From: Corynebacterium sp. CNJ-954
GTDB lineage: Bacteria > Actinomycetota > Actinomycetes > Mycobacteriales > Mycobacteriaceae
DNA: 64,000 nucleotides
NCBI RefSeq assembly: GCF_001942345.1
Contig: NZ_MKKI01000043.1
Coordinates: forward strand, 62,001 to 126,000
Reading direction: 5' to 3'
Shown piece after piece: positions 9,518-17,963 of the stretch; positions within the stretch are counted from its first letter, which is position 1, and each line of letters starts with the position of its first letter. A model generated the notes under the pieces. The model saw only the letters and a program-made list of their open reading frames with translations. It did not search any database and was not told the origin of the DNA. The position numbers and the translations under genes are program-made.

Positions 9518-11842
9518 TCACAGGTCAAGGGTCAGCGGCTTTCCCGCACACGACCGCGACACACACGGCATGATGACCGCGCCCGACTGCTTCTCCCGGG
9601 CGGAGAGAACGTCATCACGGTGGTCGATGTCGTCCGGATCTGCTCCCACCACCCCCAGAACGCATGTCCCACAGAGGCCTTCACGACAATCTGCGTCGAC
9701 GTCGAAACCCGATGTCTCGAGTACCTCAAGAACCGTCTGTTCCTTCGGCACTTTCAGTACCTTGGCGGTGGAGTTGATCGTCACCTCGAACGGTTCGTTC
9801 AGCGAGACATCCACCGAGGAGGTTGACTGGAATGACTCCCGGGTAACAGTTCCCTCCGGCCACGAGGAGAAGGCGTCCAGCACCGCGGCCGTCAAGCGGT
9901 CCGGGCCACAGGTGCACACCTGCGTTCCCTCACGGAACTCCTCGACGATCCCCGGAAGGTGCAGTCTGGTTCCTTCATCGGAGACATGGAGAACAAGATG
10001 CTCCCCGTGGTCAGTCTGGAGCCGATCGAGGTAAGCAAGCTTCTCCCTGGTCGGTCCACAGTAGTGGATGGTGTAGTCGATCCCCCGGGACTTCGCGTCA
10101 TCAGCGAGCGCAAGAATCGGGGTGATACCGATGCCACCGGCAATCAGGATCCGTCGGTCCACGTCAACGTCGACCGCAAAGTTCTGCCGGGGGCCACGGA
10201 TACGGACGGTGGACCCTTCAGCGACATTCTCGTGGATCCATCGCGAACCACCACGCCCGTCCGGTTCACGGGCGACCGCTATCTCCCAGGCGTCAGGAGA
10301 ACTCCCGCACAACGAATAACGTCGGCTGACATCTCCGGCATCGATCTCGACATGTGCTCCGGGCTGCCAGCTCGGAAGCGTGCCACCGTCTGGTACCAGG
10401 CTGATGCCCATGATGTGTGTCGTGAGCTGTCGTATCTTCTTGACCGTCATGGTCCGGGTGCGTAGTTCCTTACCGGGCCCGTTGAAGACGATGTCCGGGA
10501 ACCCCTGATGCTCCCCTGTCGTCCTGGGTGCCCCTGCGTCAGCATCCCATTCGACCCAGAGGTGCTCAGGTCCGCGGAAAGAGGTGTTCGGAACGAACTC
10601 GAACTCCTGATCCACCAACCTCATAGAGGGGAATCTGCTGGTAAGTTCCTGGAGAATCACCTGAAGCTCCAGACGTGCCAGATTCTTCCCGAGACACTGG
10701 TGGCTGCCGAACCCGAACGTGAGATGATCAGTGGAATTATCCCGGTAGAGGTCGATGGCGTCCGGATCATTGAAATGCCGGGGATCACGATTTGCCGCGG
10801 CTGAGATGATCAGCAGCCGCTCCCCCTCATCCAGGCGCTGACCACCCAGCACTGCCGGTTTCGTGGTGATTCGTCTCCAGGCAGCAACGCCGCCACTGAG
10901 TCGGAGACACTCCTCGATCGCATTGGGGATCAGCTCTGGTTTCCGGACGAGCTCGTCCCACACGGAGCGGTTCTCCAGTAGAAGTTTGATCGCGTTGGAC
11001 GCCGAGTGAGCGGTGGTCTCGTGGGCGGCGACGATACCCGCCATCATCATGGAGTGAAGATAGGAGTCCGTCACGACCTCGGGTTGTTCCTTCTGAGCGC
11101 GGATACTGTACGGCATCCACCCTGGCGCCTCCGGGGTCTCCCGCAATTCGGCCAGGATGTCACCAGCAAGATTCCAGAAGTTCCCGACATTCTCGGCGAT
11201 GTCCTTCTGCTGCTCAGGGCTCGGCCGTCCCCAGGTGTTCACCGTGTGTGCCACGGAGTACCGACGCAACATGTCCATGTCATGTTCCGGCACCCCGAGG
11301 AAGTGAAAGGCAACGGTCAGCGGGACCTCCCACAGAAGATTATTGACCAGGTCGGCGCGTCCCTCATCGGCGAATCTGTCGATGTAGTCAGTGACGAGTT
11401 CACGGACCATCTCCTCCTCGCCCTTGAGGTGGGCGACGTCGAAAGGCCCGGCCAAAGCCCGACGTCGTGCCGTGTGCGCGGGCTCATCTTCATTCACCAG
11501 CGTCCGACGCATCCCGTAGCCTTTGACTTCCAGGATTTCCTGCGCCTCGGGAGTGGCAGGGGTCAACTTCTCCAGGGCGACGGACGCCGAGTAGGTGGAC
11601 TGGTCACGGAAGACCTCCTGAACATCGTCGAACCGGGTCACCACCCAGTACCCGAGCTTCTCCGAGTAGAAGATCGGTTCGTTCTCTCTGGCCCACGCGC
11701 AAGCGTCGCCAGGGTTCAGCTGGTAGTCCATCTCGAAGGGATCGAAGTCTTTCGACGCTGAGCCCGAGTGGTACGGGCACTTCGAGATATCAGGGTTGGG
11801 CTGGGCGGTGGTGTCGTGGGTGCCTGTTGCACTCGAAACCAT
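9518..11842 (-). CDS. self-sufficient cytochrome P450 (P450-reductase-ferredoxin fusion)
   Basis: A 774-residue monooxygenase with its own electron chain, arranged like CYP116B (P450RhF-type) enzymes. Residues 1 to about 440 are the P450: I-helix oxygen motif AGIVAAHETT (268-277), K-helix EECLR (310-314) and heme-binding FGFGSHQCLG with Cys383. A phthalate-dioxygenase-reductase-like part follows, with the FMN motif RRYSLCG and the NAD(P)H-binding loop GGIGITPI. The C-terminal [2Fe-2S] ferredoxin has CREGLCGTC plus a distal Cys (719, 724, 727, 760). No separate redox partner is needed. A Shine-Dalgarno GAGAGGAG lies before the ATG. Its substrate is unknown; the adjacent dehydrogenase operon suggests it hydroxylates the compound those enzymes process. 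Confidence 0.95.
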   Translation of the reverse strand: MVSSATGTHDTTAQPNPDISKCPYHSGSASKDFDPFEMDYQLNPGDACAWARENEPIFYSEKLGYWVVTRFDDVQEVFRDQSTYSASVALEKLTPATPEAQEILEVKGYGMRRTLVNEDEPAHTARRRALAGPFDVAHLKGEEEMVRELVTDYIDRFADEGRADLVNNLLWEVPLTVAFHFLGVPEHDMDMLRRYSVAHTVNTWGRPSPEQQKDIAENVGNFWNLAGDILAELRETPEAPGWMPYSIRAQKEQPEVVTDSYLHSMMMAGIVAAHETTAHSASNAIKLLLENRSVWDELVRKPELIPNAIEECLRLSGGVAAWRRITTKPAVLGGQRLDEGERLLIISAAANRDPRHFNDPDAIDLYRDNSTDHLTFGFGSHQCLGKNLARLELQVILQELTSRFPSMRLVDQEFEFVPNTSFRGPEHLWVEWDADAGAPRTTGEHQGFPDIVFNGPGKELRTRTMTVKKIRQLTTHIMGISLVPDGGTLPSWQPGAHVEIDAGDVSRRYSLCGSSPDAWEIAVAREPDGRGGSRWIHENVAEGSTVRIRGPRQNFAVDVDVDRRILIAGGIGITPILALADDAKSRGIDYTIHYCGPTREKLAYLDRLQTDHGEHLVLHVSDEGTRLHLPGIVEEFREGTQVCTCGPDRLTAAVLDAFSSWPEGTVTRESFQSTSSVDVSLNEPFEVTINSTAKVLKVPKEQTVLEVLETSGFDVDADCREGLCGTCVLGVVGADPDDIDHRDDVLSAREKQSGAVIMPCVSRSCAGKPLTLDL

Positions 11843-11932
11843 GACGTGGATCTCCTCTCATCCTTGCCCCGGGACGCCGACGCCTCCGGTCGGGTCTTCA
11901 CGAGGTAAGGAAAAGGGTAATCCAGATCACAC

Positions 11933-11958
11933 AATATAGTCAACAGCTGTACTATATT
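11933..11958. promoter_or_regulatory. inverted repeat upstream of the P450 gene
   Basis: AATATAGT (11933-11940) and ACTATATT (11951-11958) form a perfect 8-bp inverted repeat around a 10-bp spacer that itself holds ACAGCTGT. It lies 91-116 bp before the P450 start in an AT-rich gap (11843-12051) that also receives the end of the transporter gene. It is a likely operator for the P450; the regulator is unknown. Confidence 0.55.
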
Positions 11959-12051
11959 TTCCGGATACGAGCGCCTAGAAAACCCATTTTCCCCGCGTTA
12001 CCGCGCATAGAGACACGGAATATGATATTATTATTTATCACTTTTCGTTGA

Positions 12052-13398
12052 TCAGTCAGCTCGCAGAACGATCCCTCGACTTTCCTTCACGAAGAAGACA
12101 GCGCCCAGGCTCAGGAGCGCCGTGAAGACGAAGTAGGCCGCGGGCGCCAGGGTGCTCCCACTGACATCGATCAACCATGTCGCGATAAATGGCGCCGTCC
12201 CGCCGAGGAGGGTGTTGCTGACATTGTTGCCCAAGGCAAGACCGCTGTAGCGTACCGATGCCCGGAGCATCTCCACGTAGGTCACATAGGAACAGCCGTT
12301 CACGACCGACACAGCGATGAACAGCACCGTCTGCCCCAGAAATGCCTGCCACACGCTCCCGTTGGACATCATGATGAAGCAGGGGAACCCAAGCAGGACC
12401 GCCGCGATAGTCCCGGTGAACAGGATCGGCTTACGCCCGTACCGATCCCCGAGATGGCCCGAGATCGGCAAGGTGGCCACCCCGGCGATGAGTGCCACTG
12501 AGGTCGAGAGGAACGCGACCGTCGGTGAATGACCACCAGCTGTCTGCAGATAGGTCGCGGCATAAACCGATGCGATGTAGTACCCGCCGGTGATGACCGC
12601 TCCGAGGAAGATGATGACGATGACTTCTCGCCATGAAGTGGACAGCAGTTTGGCGATCGGGATCGCCTCTGTCTCCCCCTCCTTCTTCAGTTCCTTGAAC
12701 TGTGGGGTCTCATCGAGGTGATTCCGGATCCAGATACCTATAACACCCATAATCACACTCAACAGGAACGGGATACGCCAGGCCCACGAGAGCACTGTTT
12801 CCGGATCGAACATCGAGTTCACGGCCAGAGCGACGAGCGAGGCCAGCAACGATCCCAAATACGTTCCGGAATTAACCAACGATGTCTGCAGAGCTCGGTG
12901 CTTAGGTGGTGCCTGTTCAGAGACAAAGGCGTTCGCACCGCCTAACTCACCCCCGGCAGCAAAGCCCTGGAGGCACCGGCAGAGGACCAGGATGATCGTG
13001 GCCCACACACCGATGGTGACGTAGGTCGGAATCAGCCCCATGACGAAGGTGGCGATCACCATCAGGAAGATAGTCCACGTCAGCGCCTTCTTCCGTCCGT
13101 ATTTGTCTCCGATATGGCCGAAGTAAATTCCACCCGGCACCCGGAGGAAGAAGGCCACCGCGAAGGCGGCAAAGGTGCCCAGCAGCGCCGCGGTGTCATC
13201 GTGGGACACGAAAAACAGGGCGGCGATCGCCGTTGCCATGTAGCCGTAGATTCCGAAGTCGTAGTACTCCAGGACGGTGCCGACAATCGCACCGCGAACT
13301 ACTTTCGCTGTGGACTGAGTCGGCGCAGGGGCATGGTGCTCCCGCCCGGGATCCGCGCCCCGGGGGCCATGGACAGATTCGTTGTTGTTGAGAGTCAT
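12052..13398 (-). CDS. MHS-family (metabolite:H+ symporter) MFS transporter
   Basis: A 448-residue major facilitator with 12 predicted membrane helices, of the metabolite:H+ symporter group (shikimate, proline/betaine and aromatic-acid type). Signatures are VLEYYDFGIYGYMATAIAAL at helix 1, GGIYFGHIGDKYGRKKAL in the loop between helices 2 and 3, and SGHLGDRYGRKPIL in the second half. It is the last gene of the SDR/flavoprotein operon; its ATG overlaps the flavoprotein stop by 4 bp and has GAGGAG upstream. It probably imports the substrate or an acidic intermediate of that pathway. Confidence 0.92.
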   Translation of the reverse strand: MTLNNNESVHGPRGADPGREHHAPAPTQSTAKVVRGAIVGTVLEYYDFGIYGYMATAIAALFFVSHDDTAALLGTFAAFAVAFFLRVPGGIYFGHIGDKYGRKKALTWTIFLMVIATFVMGLIPTYVTIGVWATIILVLCRCLQGFAAGGELGGANAFVSEQAPPKHRALQTSLVNSGTYLGSLLASLVALAVNSMFDPETVLSWAWRIPFLLSVIMGVIGIWIRNHLDETPQFKELKKEGETEAIPIAKLLSTSWREVIVIIFLGAVITGGYYIASVYAATYLQTAGGHSPTVAFLSTSVALIAGVATLPISGHLGDRYGRKPILFTGTIAAVLLGFPCFIMMSNGSVWQAFLGQTVLFIAVSVVNGCSYVTYVEMLRASVRYSGLALGNNVSNTLLGGTAPFIATWLIDVSGSTLAPAAYFVFTALLSLGAVFFVKESRGIVLRAD

Positions 13399-14858
13399 GT
13401 CGTCTCCTCAGTGAGTGACTCAGTAGATGCTCCGCGACCGGATCCCCGGTGCTCGGCAGCATTGTGTCCTGCGATCCGTCCCATAGTGATCGCGTTGGCC
13501 ACGGCGTTCCCCCCGCCGACATACGTCGACCCGAGGACCCCTCCACCGGCTTCCCCGGCAGCGAAGAGTCCGGGGACGGGCCGCCCGTAACGGTCGATCA
13601 CTCTGGCTCGTGCATCGATCTCCGGAGCTGCGTGCGTGCACACCAGTTCCGCCGGGAGATACCTCGCGGCATAGTACGGAGGGGCGTCCAGGGGAGCGAT
13701 CGGCTCCGACGCACCTTTGGCAGCCAGAGAATCGGTCCGAAGAAAGACAGGGTCCTCACCGGCAGGAAGCTCCTCATTCCAGGCTGCGACCGTGTATTCC
13801 AGTGCTTCAGCCGGGACGGTCATCTTCTCGGCTAGTTCGGTGAGACTGTCGGCACACAGCAGGCGACCCGCTGCACCCTCTGCCAGGATGTTGTCGGCGT
13901 TCCAGTCGACGTACCCACCCGGCAGTGATTCTCTCGCCGTCTCGTCGAATATCATCCAGGTTGAACCACCCTGACGGTCGATGAGCCCTGGTGACACAGC
14001 GTAGGAGGCGTCCTCGTTCATGAACCGTCTCCCTGCACTATTGACGTGGATCCGTGAACGAGGCGGGAATCCCGCCTCCCAATGGTGCCGGGACTGGAAA
14101 TAGGCCGTGGGGAGCATCAGCCCGTACCCCTCACCCACTACCGCAGCACCGACCTGCTCACCGAAAGACAGATGGTCACCCCGGCTTCCCGGACCAGCAA
14201 CCACGAACAGTGACTCTGCAGCTCGCAAAGCGTACGGATAGTATTTTTCGAGTAGCCCCCGATCACGGGCAAACCCTCCACTGGCGATGACAACCGCAGA
14301 GCAATGGATTTCCTCGTCATCGACCACCACGCCTCTAACGCCGTGAGGGTCAGAGAGCAGCGACTGAACCCGGGTGTTCAACACAATGTCCGCCCCGGCC
14401 GAGCGCGCAGCCCGTTCCAGCACCTGGACCAGGCCGTACCCCTGGTCCTTCGGCACGTGTCCCCGCCACAGGTCCTCGACACCCGCCTGGCACAGCCCGG
14501 GCATGTGGGCATTGGTGGATTCACGGGCCGGGACCTCGACACCGAGAGAGATGAGCCACTCCAGCGCTGGGCCTGCACTCTCGCAAAAAGCTCGGATCAA
14601 CCCCGGCTTGAGCAACCACCGGTTAAGGTCCATATAGTGCTGAAAGAACTTCTCCGGCGAATCCTCAACGCCGAGCCCAGCCTGCACACTTGTACCGGCG
14701 GCGGTAAACAGGCCTGCCGAGAGCTGCGTTGACCCTCCGAGAGTCTCCTCCGATTCAAAAAGGAGAACTGATGCACCTCGTTCGGTTGCGGAGACCGCTG
14801 CGGACAACCCTGCACCGCCTCCGCCGATGATGATGACATCCCATGTCTGGTCATCCAT
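13395..14858 (-). CDS. FAD-dependent dehydrogenase of the fumarate reductase/ketosteroid dehydrogenase family
   Basis: A 487-residue soluble flavoprotein. The N-terminal Rossmann motif is IIIGGGGAGLSAAVS (about 9-23), followed by ETLGGSTQLSAG, and the C-terminal FAD motif is GLFAAGEAGGGVLGSTYVGG. The family contains fumarate reductases and 3-ketosteroid Delta-1-dehydrogenases, which desaturate a ring ketone. With two SDRs and a P450 beside it, dehydrogenation of a cyclic ketone is the best inference. The start shares one base with the SDR stop and has AGGAGGGG upstream. Confidence 0.88.
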   Translation of the reverse strand: MDDQTWDVIIIGGGGAGLSAAVSATERGASVLLFESEETLGGSTQLSAGLFTAAGTSVQAGLGVEDSPEKFFQHYMDLNRWLLKPGLIRAFCESAGPALEWLISLGVEVPARESTNAHMPGLCQAGVEDLWRGHVPKDQGYGLVQVLERAARSAGADIVLNTRVQSLLSDPHGVRGVVVDDEEIHCSAVVIASGGFARDRGLLEKYYPYALRAAESLFVVAGPGSRGDHLSFGEQVGAAVVGEGYGLMLPTAYFQSRHHWEAGFPPRSRIHVNSAGRRFMNEDASYAVSPGLIDRQGGSTWMIFDETARESLPGGYVDWNADNILAEGAAGRLLCADSLTELAEKMTVPAEALEYTVAAWNEELPAGEDPVFLRTDSLAAKGASEPIAPLDAPPYYAARYLPAELVCTHAAPEIDARARVIDRYGRPVPGLFAAGEAGGGVLGSTYVGGGNAVANAITMGRIAGHNAAEHRGSGRGASTESLTEETT

Positions 14859-15640
14859 CAGAACGCCCCTCCTGATTCATTGGTGATCCGGTGGTAAAGG
14901 CCATTGGATGTCAGACCGCCGTCAATGGTGATCTCCGCACCGGTGATGTAGCCGGACGACCCCGACAACAGGTATGCGACCAGGTCACTGACCTCGTCCA
15001 GAGTGGCCATCCGCCCCCAGGGCACGCTGCCGAGTGACGCGTCGACAAAGGCCCCCGAGTCTGCCAACAACTGTGTACCAACCAGACCAGGGTGAATAGA
15101 GTTCACCCTGATTCCTCCAGCGGCGAACTCGCCGGCCGCAGACTTCGACAGACCTCTCAAGCCCCATTTGCTGGCCGCGTACGCCGGGGAGAAGTAGCCG
15201 ACCAGACCCGCGATGGACGACACATTAACAATTGATCCACCGCCGGTCTCCGACAACAGGTCATGCGCTGCTTTCATCCCGTAGAAAGGTCCGGCCAGGT
15301 TGACACGCAGTGTCTGCTCCCAGATATCGTCCGGGGTATCGAGGAAACTGAGCCTGCGGCTGACACCCGCGTTGTTCACCAATCCGTCCAGCCTGCCCAG
15401 GTCACTACGTATGGCGTCAATTACCGAGCGCCATGCCCTGGGGGAGCCCACGTCAAGTTCGTACCCGGTCGCCCGGCCGCCGGACCCGGTGATGGAGTCG
15501 ACGACCTCCGCGGTGTCCGTGATGTCCGCGGCACAAACATGCCATCCGTCGGCGGCGAGACGCTCAGCATGATGAGCGCCCATACCGCCGGCGGCCCCGG
15601 TGACGAGCACTGTGCGTACTGTTGTCGCGTCGTCAGACAT
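14858..15640 (-). CDS. short-chain dehydrogenase/reductase
   Basis: A 260-residue classical SDR. It has the cofactor motif TGAAGGMG (about 15-22), NNAG at about 88-91, catalytic Ser in IVNVSSIAG, and YAASK (Tyr-x3-Lys) at about 154-158, ending in the usual ITIDGG. Aspartate in AADIT after the second strand suggests NAD(H). ATG 15640 is used because it follows GGAGGG and lies just inside the end of the preceding SDR (8-bp overlap). It probably oxidises an alcohol made by the P450 or a ring intermediate. Confidence 0.92.
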   Translation of the reverse strand: MSDDATTVRTVLVTGAAGGMGAHHAERLAADGWHVCAADITDTAEVVDSITGSGGRATGYELDVGSPRAWRSVIDAIRSDLGRLDGLVNNAGVSRRLSFLDTPDDIWEQTLRVNLAGPFYGMKAAHDLLSETGGGSIVNVSSIAGLVGYFSPAYAASKWGLRGLSKSAAGEFAAGGIRVNSIHPGLVGTQLLADSGAFVDASLGSVPWGRMATLDEVSDLVAYLLSGSSGYITGAEITIDGGLTSNGLYHRITNESGGAF

Positions 15641-16460
15641 GACGGGACCCTCCGTCCACGGCGATCGAGTGCCCCGTGATGTACCGGGCACTGTCAGACA
15701 GCAGGAACAGCAAGGGGCTGGCGACTTCCTCCGCTGATCCGAGGCGGTGCAAAGGAACACTGGTGAGCGCATTAGCCAATGCCTCGGGGTCTTCCCTCAC
15801 CCACAGGGTCATAGCCGTGTCGATATACCCCGGAGCAATCGAGTTGACCCGGATCCCTTTATCACCTAATTCAACCGCCATCGACTCGGTGAGGTGCGCG
15901 ACCGCTGCCTTTGACGTGCAGTATGAACTCCTGCCACGACGCACACGAAGTGCAGAGACCGAGGACATATTCACGATCGCCGCCCCCTGCCCCATGTGGC
16001 GGGCTGCCGCCTGCGCCCCGAACAACACTCCTTTGACGTTGACGTCCAGGACTGCGGAGATCTGCTCATCGTCAACACTCTCCAACTCTGCGAAAGGAAA
16101 AATACCCGCGTTATTCACCCAGTAGTCAAGGCCACCGAACGAGGACACAGCTGCATCCGCCAGGTCATCAAGCTGTTCCCTGACCGTCACGTCCACCGGA
16201 TGAGCAACGGCCCTGGCAGAAAGCCCCGTCTCAGAGGATTCCGCGTTAATCATGTCGACCGTCTCAGCCAACTGATCCCGGTTGAGATCTGCTGCGAATA
16301 CGTTCACCCCTTGAGCGACCAGACGACGAACAAACACCGCCCCCATACCCCGGGCTCCACCTGTCACGACCGCGATCTTGCCCTTCATCTCGGGATAGTC
16401 GACCACCGCGGGCACCGACTGTGTTGCCGTGGGTATCGCGAATTCTCCGTAGGTATCCAT
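15633..16460 (-). CDS. short-chain dehydrogenase/reductase
   Basis: A 275-residue classical SDR with an extra 25-residue N-terminus. It has TGGARGMG for the cofactor, ADLN suggesting NAD(H), NNAG, MSSVSA with the catalytic Ser, and YCTSK as the Tyr/Lys pair. The ATG at 16460 follows GAGGAG by 5 bp and lies 8 bp after the NTF2-like gene. It is similar in layout to the next SDR but not a recent duplicate, since the two differ in most loops. Confidence 0.92.
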   Translation of the reverse strand: MDTYGEFAIPTATQSVPAVVDYPEMKGKIAVVTGGARGMGAVFVRRLVAQGVNVFAADLNRDQLAETVDMINAESSETGLSARAVAHPVDVTVREQLDDLADAAVSSFGGLDYWVNNAGIFPFAELESVDDEQISAVLDVNVKGVLFGAQAAARHMGQGAAIVNMSSVSALRVRRGRSSYCTSKAAVAHLTESMAVELGDKGIRVNSIAPGYIDTAMTLWVREDPEALANALTSVPLHRLGSAEEVASPLLFLLSDSARYITGHSIAVDGGSRHV

Positions 16461-16468
16461 GCCACTCC

Positions 16469-16933
16469 TCATTGTTTGCCATTCCTGTCGTTGCTGTCCC
16501 CGCGCCCCGCCGTTGTCCCGGCATCGACACGTACTGTCCGTCTCGCGATATCGACCTGTTCCCCGACTACGCGGAGTTCGTCTTCCACCGTGGTGACCCT
16601 GACGATGGTGGGGATCCCGTCGGGACCCGTGGCAACGATGCTCAGATACGCTCTGGCGCACCACCTCCCGTCGTCCTTCCGGAACACCACTGGGTTGGTG
16701 ACGACGTGGCGTTGAAGGACCCCTACTGCTCGTGAATCCGCATATATCCGACGAGCGAAGGTCTCAAGTGCCTCCCGCCCACTCACAGGATCGGGATAAC
16801 TAGGCGAGACGAAGAGGCCGTCTGGCGCAAAAGTCCTGGCCCATGCCGCGGCATCGCCCTCGTCGATGGCGAAACTCTGTCTGCCGTAGAGCTGCCCGAC
16901 CGTGGAAAACATCCTGTCGATCGTGTCAATCAC
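16469..16933 (-). CDS. SnoaL/NTF2-like protein
   Basis: A 154-residue protein of the nuclear-transport-factor-2-like fold: an N-terminal helix, then DEGDAAAWARTFAPDGLFVSP, the signature of SnoaL-like cyclases, isomerases and dioxygenase small subunits, then strands such as HVVTNPVVF and WCARAYLSIVA. The last 20 residues are charged and disordered. It starts at GTG after GGAAGGAG and opens the five-gene operon. It might isomerise or hydrate a ring intermediate; the substrate is unknown. Confidence 0.82.
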   Translation of the reverse strand: MIDTIDRMFSTVGQLYGRQSFAIDEGDAAAWARTFAPDGLFVSPSYPDPVSGREALETFARRIYADSRAVGVLQRHVVTNPVVFRKDDGRWCARAYLSIVATGPDGIPTIVRVTTVEDELRVVGEQVDIARRTVRVDAGTTAGRGDSNDRNGKQ

Positions 16934-17002
16934 CCGTGCTCCTTCCAGAAATCCAGATTGTCGATCAGCTCGGTAGCCGTATCAGATACGAGCATTCGTG
17001 CT

Positions 17003-17027
17003 ATATTCGCACATGGTGTGCGAATAT
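17003..17027. promoter_or_regulatory. perfect 10-bp palindrome between the catabolic operon and iclR
   Basis: ATATTCGCAC (17003-17012) and GTGCGAATAT (17018-17027) around a 5-bp spacer. It lies 70 bp before the NTF2-like start and 92 bp before the IclR start, where an IclR-type dimer would act on both divergent promoters. Confidence 0.65.
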
Positions 17028-17048
17028 CAACAACATTAAGTGATCTTC

Positions 17049-17069
17049 ATTACATTTGTCGAATGTAAT
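17049..17069. promoter_or_regulatory. second palindrome upstream of iclR
   Basis: ATTACATT (17049-17056) and AATGTAAT (17062-17069) around a 5-bp spacer. It is a different sequence from the palindrome at 17003 but has the same spacer length; the centres are 44 bp apart, about four helical turns. Confidence 0.5.
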
Positions 17070-17118
17070 ATTTCCATGACAAGATTCATGAGACAGTGGC
17101 GTGCACGAAGGAGACTCC

Positions 17119-17811
17119 ATGACCGACAATGACCCCCTCAAACGAGGTTCAAAGACCCTGGACAACGGGCTTCAGGTCCTCGAAGTTCTGGGGGATTCCC
17201 CACATGGGCTGACCACGACTGAACTGTCCGAGCGACTCAGTCTGCACCGCACTGTCACCGACAGACTGGTGAGGACGCTGGAGCACCACGGTTTCTGTCG
17301 ACGAACACAAGAGAAGAGGATCGTGCTCGGCAACGGACTCGTCGCCCTGGCCAACCGGGTACAGCAGGACCTCCGTGGTACCGCACGACCCATCCTCGAG
17401 GACCTGGCGGAAGAACTCCAGGTCACTACGCACCTGGCGGTCCAAGAGACAGAGGACTCTGTCCGGGCGCTCATCGTCATTCCCCCGCGACGCTCCCGCA
17501 TTCACGTGGGCTTCCGCGAAGGGCAGGTCGACCCAATAGACCGCGGTTCGGCTGGACTGGCCATCATGTCAATGCGGAAGAAGCAGCCTGGCGAACGAGA
17601 AGAGGTCGACACAGTTCGAGAACGCGGCTACGCGGTGACGAAAGGAGAAGTCACCCCGTCGGTGACGGGCATATCCGCACCGGTTCCCTATCGGAACGAA
17701 CCCGGACTGCTCAGTGTCGGCGTCTCGGTGTTCGAAGCCGCAGATGAAGCGTATCTCGCGACCACAGTGGTTGCAGCTGCTGATGCCTTGGGACGCGCGC
17801 TCCTGCGCTAG
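17119..17811 (+). CDS. IclR-family transcriptional regulator
   Basis: A 230-residue regulator with an N-terminal winged helix (LTTTELSERLSLHRTVTDRLVRTLE in parts, about 30-65) and a GAF-like effector domain (about 80-230) with VTHLAVQETEDSVRALIV-type strands and PVTGISAPVPYRNEPG-like C-terminal segments. The ATG at 17119 follows GAAGGAGAC; GTG 17101 is less likely. It is divergent from the SDR/flavoprotein operon across a gap holding two palindromes, so it probably controls that operon and itself. Confidence 0.9.
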   Translation: MTDNDPLKRGSKTLDNGLQVLEVLGDSPHGLTTTELSERLSLHRTVTDRLVRTLEHHGFCRRTQEKRIVLGNGLVALANRVQQDLRGTARPILEDLAEELQVTTHLAVQETEDSVRALIVIPPRRSRIHVGFREGQVDPIDRGSAGLAIMSMRKKQPGEREEVDTVRERGYAVTKGEVTPSVTGISAPVPYRNEPGLLSVGVSVFEAADEAYLATTVVAAADALGRALLR

Positions 17812-17963
17812 GCGGCCCCTCAGAGACACCCACTCTTGGGCGAGCACCCAAAGCTACGCGATCGCTAGAGGTAATACCCAGGCCGATGACTCATGCGACT
17901 ACGCTGGCCAACAACGCTCATCCTGATCCACCGACCCACTGACGCGGAGTACACCATCCACCG

